A stretch of DNA of 9,425 nt from an uncultured Dialister sp. (GTDB taxonomy: Bacteria > Bacillota > Negativicutes > Veillonellales > Dialisteraceae): contig CAKPQG010000043.1 in assembly GCA_934178345.1 (NCBI GenBank), positions 1-9,425 on the forward strand. Direction: 5' to 3'. The notes below the pieces were generated by a model. It ran no database searches. It was given only the letters and a program-made list of their open reading frames with translations, and was not told the DNA's origin. Positions within the stretch are counted from its first letter, which is position 1, and each line of letters starts with the position of its first letter. The position numbers and the translations under genes are program-made. Below are positions 1 through 6,090 of the stretch, in pieces.

Positions 1-8
1 AAAGCGAA

Positions 9-36
9 ATTTGCGGCATAACAAAATGCCGCAAAT
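9..36. repeat. Perfect inverted repeat (hairpin) at left edge
   Basis: Two 11-nt arms (9-19 and 26-36, core TTGCGGCAT / ATGCCGCAA) are perfect reverse complements around a 6-nt A-rich loop. There is no T-run on the plus side; on the minus side the stem is followed by a short T-containing stretch. It may be the terminator of a gene to the left of the window, or an operator-like palindrome. Between it and position 150 I see no gene. Confidence 0.5.
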
Positions 37-150
37 CCCATGCTGATGCTAAAACACCAACATGGAATTTACGGCAGCAATTTTTTAGATATTTGCCATG
101 TCTACCTTGACAGGGGCTGATCAGTCTTCGGGTCGGTCTTTTGCATAGGT

Positions 151-257
151 GTGATAAAAACCAGGTATTTTATCATAGGAGGACAAGGTATGTGATAAAA
201 TGACCGGTTTTTATCACATGGGGAATGTGATATGATAAAAAGCAGGAGTTTTATCAC
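151..257. promoter_or_regulatory. Array of three 26-bp palindromes (putative operators)
   Basis: Three near-identical palindromes occupy 151-176, 192-217 and 232-257. Each has 9-nt arms of the form RTGATAAAA and TTTTATCAY around an 8-nt centre that is less conserved (CAGG in the first and third). The second copy has perfect arms; the first and third each differ by one terminal base. Their starts are 41 and 40 bp apart, close to four helical turns, so all three would present the same DNA face. The third overlaps the probable -10 of the Fic gene and the second overlaps its -35 region. This is the arrangement expected of a cooperative repressor. The regulator is unknown; the Fic protein itself, with a predicted winged helix at its C-terminus, is the nearest candidate. 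Confidence 0.75.
228..236 (+). promoter_or_regulatory. Probable extended -10 promoter of the Fic gene
   Basis: TGA-TATGAT is an extended -10 element, with only a poor -35 (TTTTTA, 208-213) at a 17-bp distance. Transcription would begin near 243, giving a leader of about 40 nt before the start codon at 282. Both boxes lie within or beside the palindrome array, so the promoter should be repressible by whatever binds there. Confidence 0.45.
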
Positions 258-281
258 TGGGATAGGAGGTGCGCTATCGCT

Positions 282-1505
282 ATGGAATATATACCGTTAT
301 GGAAAATTTACTACGTGTCGCCGGATACGTATGAGCAAATCTATGCAGAGCGCTTTTATGCCTGCACGACAAAGCATTTTCCGATATCCGTCAAAGAGGT
401 CAATCGAAAACAGGCGTATCCTTCTTTCCTTTGCTATAATGAGGAGATCTCACTGCTTATACAGACTATGTACCAGAAGTATATTCAGTTCATGAAGTTA
501 CTTGCGGAATGTCCTCCTGTGATGCTTCGGCAGTATGCCGTTTCTTGCCTGATCGAAGAAGTACAGGCCACCAATGAGATCGAGGGTGTCAGAAGTACTC
601 GCAAACAAATCAAAGATATCCTCCAAAATATTCCGGTCTCTGCTACATATCGGCATTTGGCAAGCTTGGTAGATCAGTATCTTCGGATTTTGAATCATGA
701 GGGGGCTTCTTTCTCTACTTGTCGTGATGTTCGTAATTTCTATGATTCATTTGCTTTGGCAGAGGTGGTACAGGAGAATCCAGCGCATGCACCGGATGAA
801 ATTATTTTCAGAAAAGCTCCTGTGGAAATTACCAGTCAGACAAATCGGGTAAAGCATGAGGGACTTATGCCGGAGCAGGCAATCATAGAGGCGATGGATC
901 AGGCGTTGTCTATTCTTCAGGCGGCAGAAATTCCGCTTTTGGTCAGGCTGGCGGCTTTTCACTATTTCTTTGAATACATACATCCGTTTTATGATGGAAA
1001 TGGCCGCACGGGACGATTTATTGTGTCGTATTATCTGTCACAGGAATTTAGTCCGTATATTGCATTGAGGCTATCTGTGGAGATCAATAAACGAAAAAAT
1101 GCATATTACAAAATGTTTGAGGAGACGAGCAGTCAGTGGAATCGAGGCGATTTGACGCCATTCATCCTGCAGTTTATGGAGTTCATATCGCTGGCATTTG
1201 ATGATACGATTTCCTTACTTTCGCGGAAAAAGGAGCAGTTGAAACGCTTTGCCGCGCAGCTGAATGAAAAGGTGGCAGGGCAGGATGAGCTGACGAAAAC
1301 CATCTATTATCTGCTGCTGCAGGCTTCTTTGTTTTCTGGCATTGGAATCACGATGGATCAGCTGATGGAGGCTACGCATAAGACTCGTGTTACGATCAAA
1401 AGCCGGCTGAGTAAAATACCGCAAGCCCATTATTTGGTGGATAAAAATGAGAAGCCATTTCATTATCGTCTGAATATGAAGATGCTGCTGGGAAGCAAAG
1501 AATGA
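282..1505 (+). CDS. Fic-domain protein AMPylase with N-terminal inhibitory motif
   Basis: This is a Fic-family adenylyltransferase of 407 residues. The family transfers AMP from ATP to hydroxyl side chains of target proteins. The full catalytic motif HPFYDGNGRTGR is at residues 234-245, with the catalytic His234 and the phosphate-binding Gly/Asn/Arg residues intact. TNEIEG at 97-102 fits the inhibitory consensus [S/T]xxxE[G/N]; Glu101 would clamp the active site shut, as in class II Fic proteins that carry their own inhibitory helix. The last 60-80 residues (about 345-400) resemble a winged helix, seen in many proteins of this architecture. The start at 282 follows AGGAGGT (264-270) with an 11-nt gap, slightly long. 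No antitoxin gene is adjacent, in line with self-inhibition. Base use is visibly more A/T-rich than in thrS or miaB, which suggests acquisition. The target protein cannot be read from the sequence. Confidence 0.9.
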   Translation: MEYIPLWKIYYVSPDTYEQIYAERFYACTTKHFPISVKEVNRKQAYPSFLCYNEEISLLIQTMYQKYIQFMKLLAECPPVMLRQYAVSCLIEEVQATNEIEGVRSTRKQIKDILQNIPVSATYRHLASLVDQYLRILNHEGASFSTCRDVRNFYDSFALAEVVQENPAHAPDEIIFRKAPVEITSQTNRVKHEGLMPEQAIIEAMDQALSILQAAEIPLLVRLAAFHYFFEYIHPFYDGNGRTGRFIVSYYLSQEFSPYIALRLSVEINKRKNAYYKMFEETSSQWNRGDLTPFILQFMEFISLAFDDTISLLSRKKEQLKRFAAQLNEKVAGQDELTKTIYYLLLQASLFSGIGITMDQLMEATHKTRVTIKSRLSKIPQAHYLVDKNEKPFHYRLNMKMLLGSKE

Positions 1506-1536
1506 TTTACTCAAGCTTTGAGATGGACGGAAAGTT

Positions 1537-1568
1537 TGAAGTCTAATGTCTCTCCGTCTCATAGTCTC
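1537..1568. repeat. Phased octamer repeats ending in GTCTC/GTCT
   Basis: Four 8-nt units follow each other in register: TGAAGTCT, AATGTCTC, TCCGTCTC and ATAGTCTC. The same TCCGTCTC-type octamer recurs at 6335-6358 in the spacer before ybaK. This fills the gap between the Fic stop codon and the thrS promoter. Confidence 0.55.
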
Positions 1569-1579
1569 CCACCTTCCCC

Positions 1580-1608
1580 TTGACAAACGCAAAAAAGAAG
1601 TCTATAGT
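1580..1608 (+). promoter_or_regulatory. Strong sigma-A-type promoter of the thrS leader
   Basis: A perfect -35 TTGACA (1580-1585) is separated by 17 bp from TATAGT (1603-1608). Transcription should start near 1615, just upstream of the T-box leader. Confidence 0.85.
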
Positions 1609-1654
1609 ATGACCATACATGTGAGGATAGAGACATGATGGATCCTTGGTACAC

Positions 1655-1833
1655 GCAAAGAGAGTCTGCGGCTGGTGGGAGCAGATGGTGAGGGGATCGA
1701 TTACCGCTCTGGAGCAGGAGGATCGAAATCTTCCCGGGTGGCCTCGTTACCAGGCTGACAAGTGGAGCTTTGGCTCTGATTTGGGTGGAACCACGGAATA
1801 AAACTTTCGTCCCTTAGGGATGGAAGTTTTTTT
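1655..1833 (+). promoter_or_regulatory. T-box riboswitch, threonine-specific, controlling thrS
   Basis: This leader RNA senses uncharged tRNA(Thr) and allows read-through when threonyl-tRNA is scarce. The T-box core GGGTGGAACCACGG spans 1783-1796. In the antiterminator, GGG (1783-1785) pairs with CCC (1811-1813) and ACG (1793-1795) with CGT (1808-1810), leaving the 7-nt bulge TGGAACC that binds the tRNA acceptor end. TGGA in the bulge implies a tRNA ending UCCA. At the base of Stem I, AGAG (1661-1664) can pair with CTCT (1707-1710). Immediately 5' of that strand lies ACC (1703-1705) followed by the customary purine G, so the specifier reads as a threonine codon, in agreement with the gene controlled. 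GAGC/GCTC around 1764-1776 fits Stem III. The Stem I apex was not resolved in detail. Confidence 0.88.
1801..1833 (+). terminator. Rho-independent attenuator of the thrS T-box
   Basis: A 13-bp stem, 1801-1813 (AAACTTTCGTCCC) with 1817-1829 (GGGATGGAAGTTT), closes a TTA loop with two wobble pairs. It runs into seven T residues (1827-1833). Its 5' arm shares CGTCCC with the antiterminator, so the two structures are mutually exclusive. Confidence 0.9.
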
Positions 1834-1908
1834 ATTGGATGAAAGGACTTTCCCCAAGGCTGTTCCCAAGCAGCGGGTGAGGTACTTCATGGAAGAAAGG
1901 AAGATACT

Positions 1909-3816
1909 ATGATTACGATTCGTCTGAAAGACGGAAAAGAGAAGCAGTTCGAGAGCGCGGTATCTCTGGCGGATGCAGCGAAGGCGATTTCCAACAGCCT
2001 TGGCAAGAATGCGCTGGTGGCGAAGGTGAATGGCGAGCTGACGGATCTGCGCGATCCGATCGTGGATGGTGCGGAAGTGGAATTCTTCACGAAGGAAGAT
2101 CCGGAAGGACTTTTCACGCTGCGTCACACCGCGTCCCATGTGATGGCACAGGCGATCCAGCATCTGTTCCCTGGCGTGAAGTTTGCTATCGGACCGGCGA
2201 TCGATGATGGCTTCTACTATGATCTGGACTCTGACCATGTATTCAGCCAGGAGGATTTCGCAGCGATCGAGAAGGAAATGTCGAAGATCGCGAAGGAAAA
2301 TATCCCGCTGGTGAAGAAGGTGCTGCCGCGCGATGAAGCGCTCCAGTATTTCAAGGACAAGGGTCAGGACTACAAGGTCATGCTGATCGAAGACCTGCCG
2401 GAAGAGGAAACGATTTCTCTCTATGAACAGGGTGATTTCACCGACCTCTGCGCGGGCCCGCATCTGAAGTCCACCGGCAAGGTGAAGACGTTCAAGCTGA
2501 TGACGGTCGCTGGTGCTTACTGGCGCGGCGACTCCAAGAATAAGATGCTGCAGCGTATCTATGCGACAGCGTTCTTCAGCAAGGAAGATCTGGATCATTT
2601 CCTCTTCGTCCGTGCGGAAGCGGAGAAGCGCGACCACAGAAAGCTCGGCAAGCAGCTCGATCTGTTCTCCTTCCATGAAGAGGGCCCGGGCTTCCCGTTC
2701 TTCCATCCGAAGGGCATGATCCTCAGAAATAAACTGATGGACTATGAACGTGAGCTCTTCAAGGAATTCGGCTATGTGGAAATCATGACGCCGGTCATCC
2801 TGTCGAAGAAGCTGTGGCTGCAGTCTGGTCACTGGGATCATTATAAAGAAAATATGTACTTCACCCAGATCGATGACGAAGACTATGCGATCAAACCGAT
2901 GAACTGCCCCGGCGGAATCCTGTTCTTCAAGACGCAGCAGCGTTCTTACAGAGATCTTCCGATGCGCGTCGGCGAATTCGGCCTCGTTCATCGTCATGAG
3001 CTGAAGGGCGCGCTCCACGGCCTCTTCCGCGTTCGCTGCTTCACGCAGGATGATGCGCACATTTTCATGACGCAGGAACAGATGAAGGATGAAGTCATCA
3101 AGTGTATGGCGATGTATCAGAAGATGTATGGTGTCTTCGGTTTGGAATACCATGTCGAACTCTCTACCCGTCCGGAAAACTCCATGGGCAGCGATGAGCT
3201 GTGGGAAATCTCCACGAATGCGCTCCGCGAAGCGATCGAGACGGCGGGTGTACCGTACCAGATCAATGAAGGCGACGGCGCTTTCTATGGACCGAAGCTC
3301 GATTTCCATGTACAGGACTCTCTGGGACGTACCTGGCAGTGCGGCACCATCCAGATGGATATGCAGCTGCCGGAACGTTTCGATGTGAACTATATCGGCG
3401 AAGATGGCGAAAAGCACAGAGCGGTCATGCTGCACCGCGCAGGCTACGGCTCTCTGGAACGTTTCATCGGCATCCTGATCGAACACTATGCAGGGGCTTT
3501 CCCGACATGGATCGCTCCGGTACAGGCGAAGATCATCCCTGTCACGGACAAGAATCTGGAATATGCGAAGTCTGTCGCAGCGGCTATGTCCGAGTCTGAT
3601 ATCCGTGTCGAAGTGGAAGAGGCCAATGAAACGCTGGGCTACAAGATCCGCAAGGCGCAGATGGAGAAGGTACCGTACATGATCATCGTGGGCGATCAGG
3701 AAATGAAGGGTCACACCATTTCTGTCAGAAGCAGAAAGAATGGCGACCAGGGGTCCCAGTCGCTCCCGATGTTCGTCGCAAACCTGATCCGCGAAATCAA
3801 AGAACGGGAAAACTAA
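1909..3816 (+). CDS. thrS: Threonyl-tRNA synthetase
   Basis: This cytoplasmic class II synthetase charges tRNA(Thr) with threonine. At 635 residues it has the usual full length. In order: TGS domain (about 1-62); editing domain with HTASH (73-77) and CAGPH (181-185), which removes serine from mischarged tRNA; catalytic core (about 245-530); and C-terminal anticodon-binding domain (about 535-635). The zinc ligands that select threonine are all present: Cys333 in MNCPG, His384 in DDAH and His509 in MLHRA. Motif 2 lies around 352-384 and motif 3 is GYGSLERFIG (512-521). The start at 1909 follows an AGAAAGGAAG ribosome-binding site. Expression is governed by the upstream threonine T-box. It is co-transcribed with the HutP-family gene one base downstream. 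Nothing appears truncated. Confidence 0.97.
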   Translation: MITIRLKDGKEKQFESAVSLADAAKAISNSLGKNALVAKVNGELTDLRDPIVDGAEVEFFTKEDPEGLFTLRHTASHVMAQAIQHLFPGVKFAIGPAIDDGFYYDLDSDHVFSQEDFAAIEKEMSKIAKENIPLVKKVLPRDEALQYFKDKGQDYKVMLIEDLPEEETISLYEQGDFTDLCAGPHLKSTGKVKTFKLMTVAGAYWRGDSKNKMLQRIYATAFFSKEDLDHFLFVRAEAEKRDHRKLGKQLDLFSFHEEGPGFPFFHPKGMILRNKLMDYERELFKEFGYVEIMTPVILSKKLWLQSGHWDHYKENMYFTQIDDEDYAIKPMNCPGGILFFKTQQRSYRDLPMRVGEFGLVHRHELKGALHGLFRVRCFTQDDAHIFMTQEQMKDEVIKCMAMYQKMYGVFGLEYHVELSTRPENSMGSDELWEISTNALREAIETAGVPYQINEGDGAFYGPKLDFHVQDSLGRTWQCGTIQMDMQLPERFDVNYIGEDGEKHRAVMLHRAGYGSLERFIGILIEHYAGAFPTWIAPVQAKIIPVTDKNLEYAKSVAAAMSESDIRVEVEEANETLGYKIRKAQMEKVPYMIIVGDQEMKGHTISVRSRKNGDQGSQSLPMFVANLIREIKEREN

Positions 3817-3817
3817 G

Positions 3818-4255
3818 ATGGTTTACAAAGAATACCAGAGTGCTGATATCGCACGGGCCGCGCTCCGCATGTCTTTGACCGAGACGCGGGCAGATGAGAA
3901 TGCGCTGAAGGAAAGGCTGGCGAAGGACGGTATCCGCGCTGTCGCTGTGAACTTTGGCGGGAAGTTTCTGGATATCCTTCCGAAAATTTTCGAATCGGCC
4001 ATCGTGGCTGCCCAAAGGCAGAAGGTCATCTCTGATACTCATGTGGGGGATGGCTCTGTGGTCGGAGCCATGGAGTCTGCCATCGAGCAGGTGAAGCCGA
4101 TGGCGATCGGCATGAATGTCGGCGGCAAGATCGGTATCGCCCGCTGGAATGAGCATCTCTGCGTCGCGATCTTCGTCGGCGTGGGTGTGCTTCATTTCAA
4201 TGAGGTCACGGTGGGCATGGCGCACCGTGTCCTTCGGAATGATCTGCCTGATTGA
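3818..4255 (+). CDS. HutP-family protein (RNA-binding antiterminator homologue)
   Basis: A 145-residue protein resembling HutP, the hexameric Bacillus RNA-binding antiterminator that needs L-histidine and Mg2+. Similarity is clearest in the second half: an AMESAIEQV helix at 84-92, glycine-rich strands GMNVGGKIGIA (98-108), and a C-terminal VGMAH (132-136) whose His136 matches the last metal-binding histidine of HutP. By my alignment from memory, two further metal-ligand histidines of Bacillus HutP fall on glycines here (about 78-83), so metal and ligand use may differ. The ATG begins one base after the thrS stop codon, and the weak GGGA site lies inside thrS, so translation is probably coupled and both genes answer to the threonine T-box. 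No hut genes are in the window, so a role in histidine use is unsupported. Symbol withheld because orthology is uncertain. Confidence 0.68.
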   Translation: MVYKEYQSADIARAALRMSLTETRADENALKERLAKDGIRAVAVNFGGKFLDILPKIFESAIVAAQRQKVISDTHVGDGSVVGAMESAIEQVKPMAIGMNVGGKIGIARWNEHLCVAIFVGVGVLHFNEVTVGMAHRVLRNDLPD

Positions 4256-4267
4256 GGAAATCATAAG

Positions 4268-4297
4268 GGACAGGGAGTGACTATCTCATCGCTGTCC
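4268..4297 (+). other. Small inverted repeat after the HutP-family gene
   Basis: GGACAG (4268-4273) and CTGTCC (4292-4297) are perfect 6-nt arms around an 18-nt loop, 12 nt after the stop codon. There is no T-run; the MITE-like element begins five bases later. It may be a degenerate terminator interrupted by the insertion. Confidence 0.3.
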
Positions 4298-4302
4298 TGC
4301 AT

Positions 4303-4467
4303 TAGGGAAACGCTGATTCAATCGCAGAATTCGATTTCACATGTATTTTCATGCAACGCTTCGTCATAACCCTCCTTAAATAGCTCGCTATTCGCGTCGG
4401 ATTATTCCTTGCGTTGCATGAAAATACAAGAGTAAAATCGAATAACGATTTAATCAGTGTTTCCTTA
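4303..4467. mobile_element. MITE-like element with long terminal inverted repeats
   Basis: The whole segment folds back on itself. The left end GGGAAACGCTGATT (4305-4318) is mirrored by AATCAGTGTTTCC (4452-4464), AATCG (4320-4324) by CGATT (4446-4450), and TCGATTT (4331-4337) by AAATCGA (4435-4441). A perfect inner pair, GTATTTTCATGCAACGC (4343-4359), matches its reverse complement at 4411-4427. An apical hairpin AATAGC-TC-GCTATT sits at 4379-4392. TA dinucleotides flank both ends (4303-4304 and 4466-4467), which would fit a TA target duplication as made by IS630/Tc1-type transposases. It has no coding capacity. A single end of the same element recurs at 7174-7192. Confidence 0.75.
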
Positions 4468-4468
4468 G

Positions 4469-4503
4469 AAAAGAGCCAGGGGCTTTCGCCTCTGGCTCTT
4501 TTT
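4469..4503 (+). terminator. Rho-independent terminator of the thrS operon
   Basis: A 14-bp stem, AAAGAGCCAGGGGC with GCCTCTGGCTCTTT, closes a TTTC loop at 4484-4487 with one wobble pair. It ends in five T residues (4499-4503). It is the first convincing terminator after the HutP-family gene; the MITE-like element lies between the two. Confidence 0.9.
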
Positions 4504-4527
4504 GATGGGAGAGAGGAAGCTATTTTC

Positions 4528-4556
4528 TTGACAGAAAAAGCCGGAGGCGGTACATT
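4528..4556 (+). promoter_or_regulatory. Promoter of the carbon-nitrogen hydrolase gene
   Basis: TTGACA (4528-4533) is followed after 17 bp by TACATT (4551-4556). The expected start near 4563 leaves a leader of about 40 nt before the ATG at 4605 and argues against the upstream ATG at 4569. Confidence 0.7.
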
Positions 4557-4604
4557 GAATAAAATTCGATGGTTCGTTTGGTTGGCATGATGGGTGGAGG
4601 CTTT

Positions 4605-5402
4605 ATGAAGGAAAAAATCAGTTTGATTCAAATGGATGTGGCGCTGGGACAGGTGGAAAGAAATTATAAAAAGGCCGTGCAGCTGATGGAGCTTGCGCTG
4701 GCGGATAAGCCGGATATTCTTGTCTTGCCGGAAACGTTAAACACCGGCTTCTTTCCAGCGCCGGACAGCGCGCTGCATGCCGCTTCCGATGCAGATGGCG
4801 TGCAGACGAAAAAAGTATTCGGCGCATTTGCGAGGAAGCATGGCGTCAATATCGTAGCGGGCTCGGTCAGCGTTTTGGAAAACGGATGCGTTTTCAATCG
4901 AAGCTATATCTTCGATCGCAAGGGCGAGGTCGTTGCTTCCTATGATAAGATCCACGGATTCAGCCCGATGGGAGAAACGAAGTCGTATACCGGTGGCTCT
5001 TCCACGGTCCACTTTACGCTGGACGGGATCACCTGCTCGATGGCGATCTGCTATGACGTGCGCTTTTGTGAGCTGATCCGGACAGAAGCATTGCAGGGCG
5101 TGGATCTGTTTTTCCTTCCCGCTGCATGGCCGCTCGTCAGGAAGGAGCACTGGATCACCCTCTCTAAAGCCAGAGCGATCGAGAATCAGATGTTTTTCTG
5201 TGCGGTGAATGAATGCGGCCGCGCCGGCAGCACGCAGTACGGCGGAAATTCTATGCTCCTCTCGCCCTTGGGGGAAGAACTGCTCCATTTGGGAGAAAAG
5301 GAGCAGGTGGCCACGGCGGAAATCGACACGGATGTGCTGCAGGGCATCCGCGAGAGCATAAATGTATTTCGTGATAGAAGACCTGAATTGTATCATTGGT
5401 AG
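4605..5402 (+). CDS. Carbon-nitrogen hydrolase (nitrilase superfamily, omega-amidase-like)
   Basis: A 265-residue cytosolic hydrolase of the nitrilase superfamily, which cleaves amide or nitrile C-N bonds through a cysteine thioester. The triad is complete: Glu43 in LPETLNTGF, Lys115 in YDKIHGF and Cys149 in AICYDVRF. The length equals a stand-alone single-domain enzyme. ICYDVRF and the overall pattern resemble the Nit2/YafV/MtnU omega-amidases, which hydrolyse alpha-ketoglutaramate or alpha-ketosuccinamate, but the substrate cannot be fixed from sequence. I place the start at 4605 because GGTGGAGG lies just before it and the alignment begins there; an in-frame ATG at 4569 would add 12 residues, has no ribosome-binding site, and lies almost at the transcription start. 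It is monocistronic with its own promoter; no clear terminator follows. Confidence 0.88.
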   Translation: MKEKISLIQMDVALGQVERNYKKAVQLMELALADKPDILVLPETLNTGFFPAPDSALHAASDADGVQTKKVFGAFARKHGVNIVAGSVSVLENGCVFNRSYIFDRKGEVVASYDKIHGFSPMGETKSYTGGSSTVHFTLDGITCSMAICYDVRFCELIRTEALQGVDLFFLPAAWPLVRKEHWITLSKARAIENQMFFCAVNECGRAGSTQYGGNSMLLSPLGEELLHLGEKEQVATAEIDTDVLQGIRESINVFRDRRPELYHW

Positions 5403-5454
5403 AGAAATAGGGGGAAGGCGGTTCGCTCTTTGATTGCGCGTGAAAGAGGGGGAG

Positions 5455-5472
5455 TGGGTTCAAGTGGTTCAA
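5455..5472. repeat. Two 9-nt units (reverse complement TTGAACCNN)
   Basis: TGGGTTCAA and GTGGTTCAA stand in register. On the opposite strand they read TTGAACCAC and TTGAACCCA. They directly precede the GC palindrome at 5478, and the same pairing of 9-mers and palindrome recurs in inverted orientation at 7201-7276. Confidence 0.6.
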
Positions 5473-5477
5473 GGGGG

Positions 5478-5531
5478 GCGGCGCATAAAAATCAGAAGTG
5501 CCACGGAGTATCAATCATGGCGATGCCCGAA
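5478..5531 (+). repeat. 54-bp dispersed repeat, copy A
   Basis: This copy is identical to 5632-5685 at 52 of 54 positions. It starts with GCGGCGC, has a partner arm GTGCCAC at 5499-5505 that is imperfect here, and ends with the 15-nt box ATGGCGATGCCCGAA (5517-5531), which is also found at 6982-6996. Confidence 0.85.
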
Positions 5532-5541
5532 GGTGGGTTTT

Positions 5542-5617
5542 AGTCACCAGTCACTAGTCATCAGTCACTTGAGACTCCTAATCCCTAATCCCTAGCCACT
5601 CATCCCTGCTTTCAAAC
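5542..5617 (+). repeat. Phased heptamer array (AGTCACY, then AATCCCT)
   Basis: Four AGTCAYY units (5542-5569) are followed by a 10-nt linker ending CTCCT. Then come AATCCCT twice (5580-5593), AGCCACT (5594-5600) and CATCCCT (5601-5607), all in 7-nt register. The array ends with the box TCCCTGCTTTCAAAC (5603-5617), which recurs at 7134-7148. Confidence 0.85.
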
Positions 5618-5631
5618 TCTCGGGGTGTGGT

Positions 5632-5685
5632 GCGGCGCATAAAAATCAGAAGCGCCGCGGAGTATCAATCATGGCGATGCCCGAA
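5632..5685 (+). repeat. 54-bp dispersed repeat, copy B
   Basis: This is the second copy of the repeat at 5478-5531. Here the arms GCGGCGC (5632-5638) and GCGCCGC (5652-5658) are perfect complements, so a REP-like hairpin is possible. It also ends in ATGGCGATGCCCGAA. Confidence 0.85.
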
Positions 5686-5696
5686 CGTAGTATTCA

Positions 5697-5745
5697 AGTC
5701 CCTAGTCACTAGTCACTAGTCACCAGTCACTAATCCCCAGCCACC
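5697..5745 (+). repeat. Phased heptamer array (AGTCACT type)
   Basis: Seven uninterrupted 7-nt units run from AGTCCCT through several AGTCACT/AGTCACC units to AATCCCC and AGCCACC. Like the array at 5542, it follows a copy of the 54-bp repeat. Together these blocks fill the 430-bp gap between the hydrolase gene and the tRNA operon; I see no gene there. Confidence 0.85.
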
Positions 5746-5780
5746 CCTATCGCCAAGGGTAACCATTTTTCAAAAAGTGC

Positions 5781-5809
5781 TTGACAAAAGTACCATGGAT
5801 GGATATACT
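5781..5809 (+). promoter_or_regulatory. Promoter of the tRNA operon
   Basis: TTGACA (5781-5786), a 17-bp spacer and TATACT (5804-5809). Transcription should start near 5816, about 14 nt before the first tRNA. Confidence 0.88.
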
Positions 5810-5829
5810 AATATGCGTAACTTACGTGC

Positions 5830-5906
5830 GGCCCGGTGGTGTAGTGGTCTAACATGCCGCCCTGTCACGGCGGAGATCGTCAGTTCAAATCTGATCCGGG
5901 TCGCCA
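5830..5906 (+). tRNA. tRNA-Asp (GTC)
   Basis: Acceptor GGCCCGG pairs with CCGGGTC. The anticodon stem CCGCC/GGCGG encloses the loop CTGTCAC with anticodon GTC at 5864-5866, and the T-arm has TTCAAAT. Discriminator G and an encoded CCA end the 77-nt gene. It is first in a four-tRNA operon. Confidence 0.96.
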
Positions 5907-5908
5907 GC

Positions 5909-5983
5909 GCGGAAGTAGCTCAGTGGTAGAGCACAACCTTGCCAAGGTTGGGGTCGCGGGTTCGAGTCCCGTTTTCCGCTCCA
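5909..5983 (+). tRNA. tRNA-Gly (GCC)
   Basis: Acceptor GCGGAAG pairs with TTTCCGC (one wobble). The anticodon stem CAACC/GGTTG encloses TTGCCAA with anticodon GCC at 5941-5943. The T-loop is TTCGAGT, and CCA is encoded. It starts only two bases after the CCA of tRNA-Asp. Confidence 0.96.
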
Positions 5984-5986
5984 TAT

Positions 5987-6060
5987 GGCGGCATAGCCAA
6001 GCGGTAAGGCAGAGGTCTGCAAAACCTTTATCCCCAGTTCGATTCTGGGTGCCGCCTCCA
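5987..6060 (+). tRNA. tRNA-Cys (GCA)
   Basis: Acceptor GGCGGCA pairs with TGCCGCC. The anticodon stem GAGGT/ACCTT encloses CTGCAAA with anticodon GCA at 6019-6021. Discriminator U73, a cysteine identity element, is followed by an encoded CCA. It lies three bases after tRNA-Gly. Confidence 0.96.
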
Positions 6061-6090
6061 TATTACAATTATTTACATTCATATAGACCT

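Noticed and set aside
107..112. TTGACA as a -35 for a Fic promoter
   Set aside because: No acceptable -10 lies 16-18 bp downstream (130-135 is G/C-rich), whereas an extended -10 is present at 228-236.
151..257. CRISPR array
   Set aside because: Only three repeats, each fully palindromic, with 14-15-bp spacers and no cas genes; the positions fit operators at a promoter.
232..495. Open frame of 87 codons starting inside the third palindrome
   Set aside because: It overlaps the first 70 codons of the Fic gene in another frame, starts within an operator-like repeat, and shows no coding signal.
1747..3714. Long open frame (655 codons) on the minus strand opposite thrS
   Set aside because: It lies almost wholly antisense to a clear thrS and extends over the T-box. 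It is rich in Arg, His, Leu and Asp, the mirror image of biased thrS codons, with no recognisable domain.
4569..4604. N-terminal extension of the carbon-nitrogen hydrolase from the ATG at 4569
   Set aside because: It has no ribosome-binding site and falls within a few bases of the predicted transcription start; the ATG at 4605 has GGAGG before it and matches the family's usual N-terminus.
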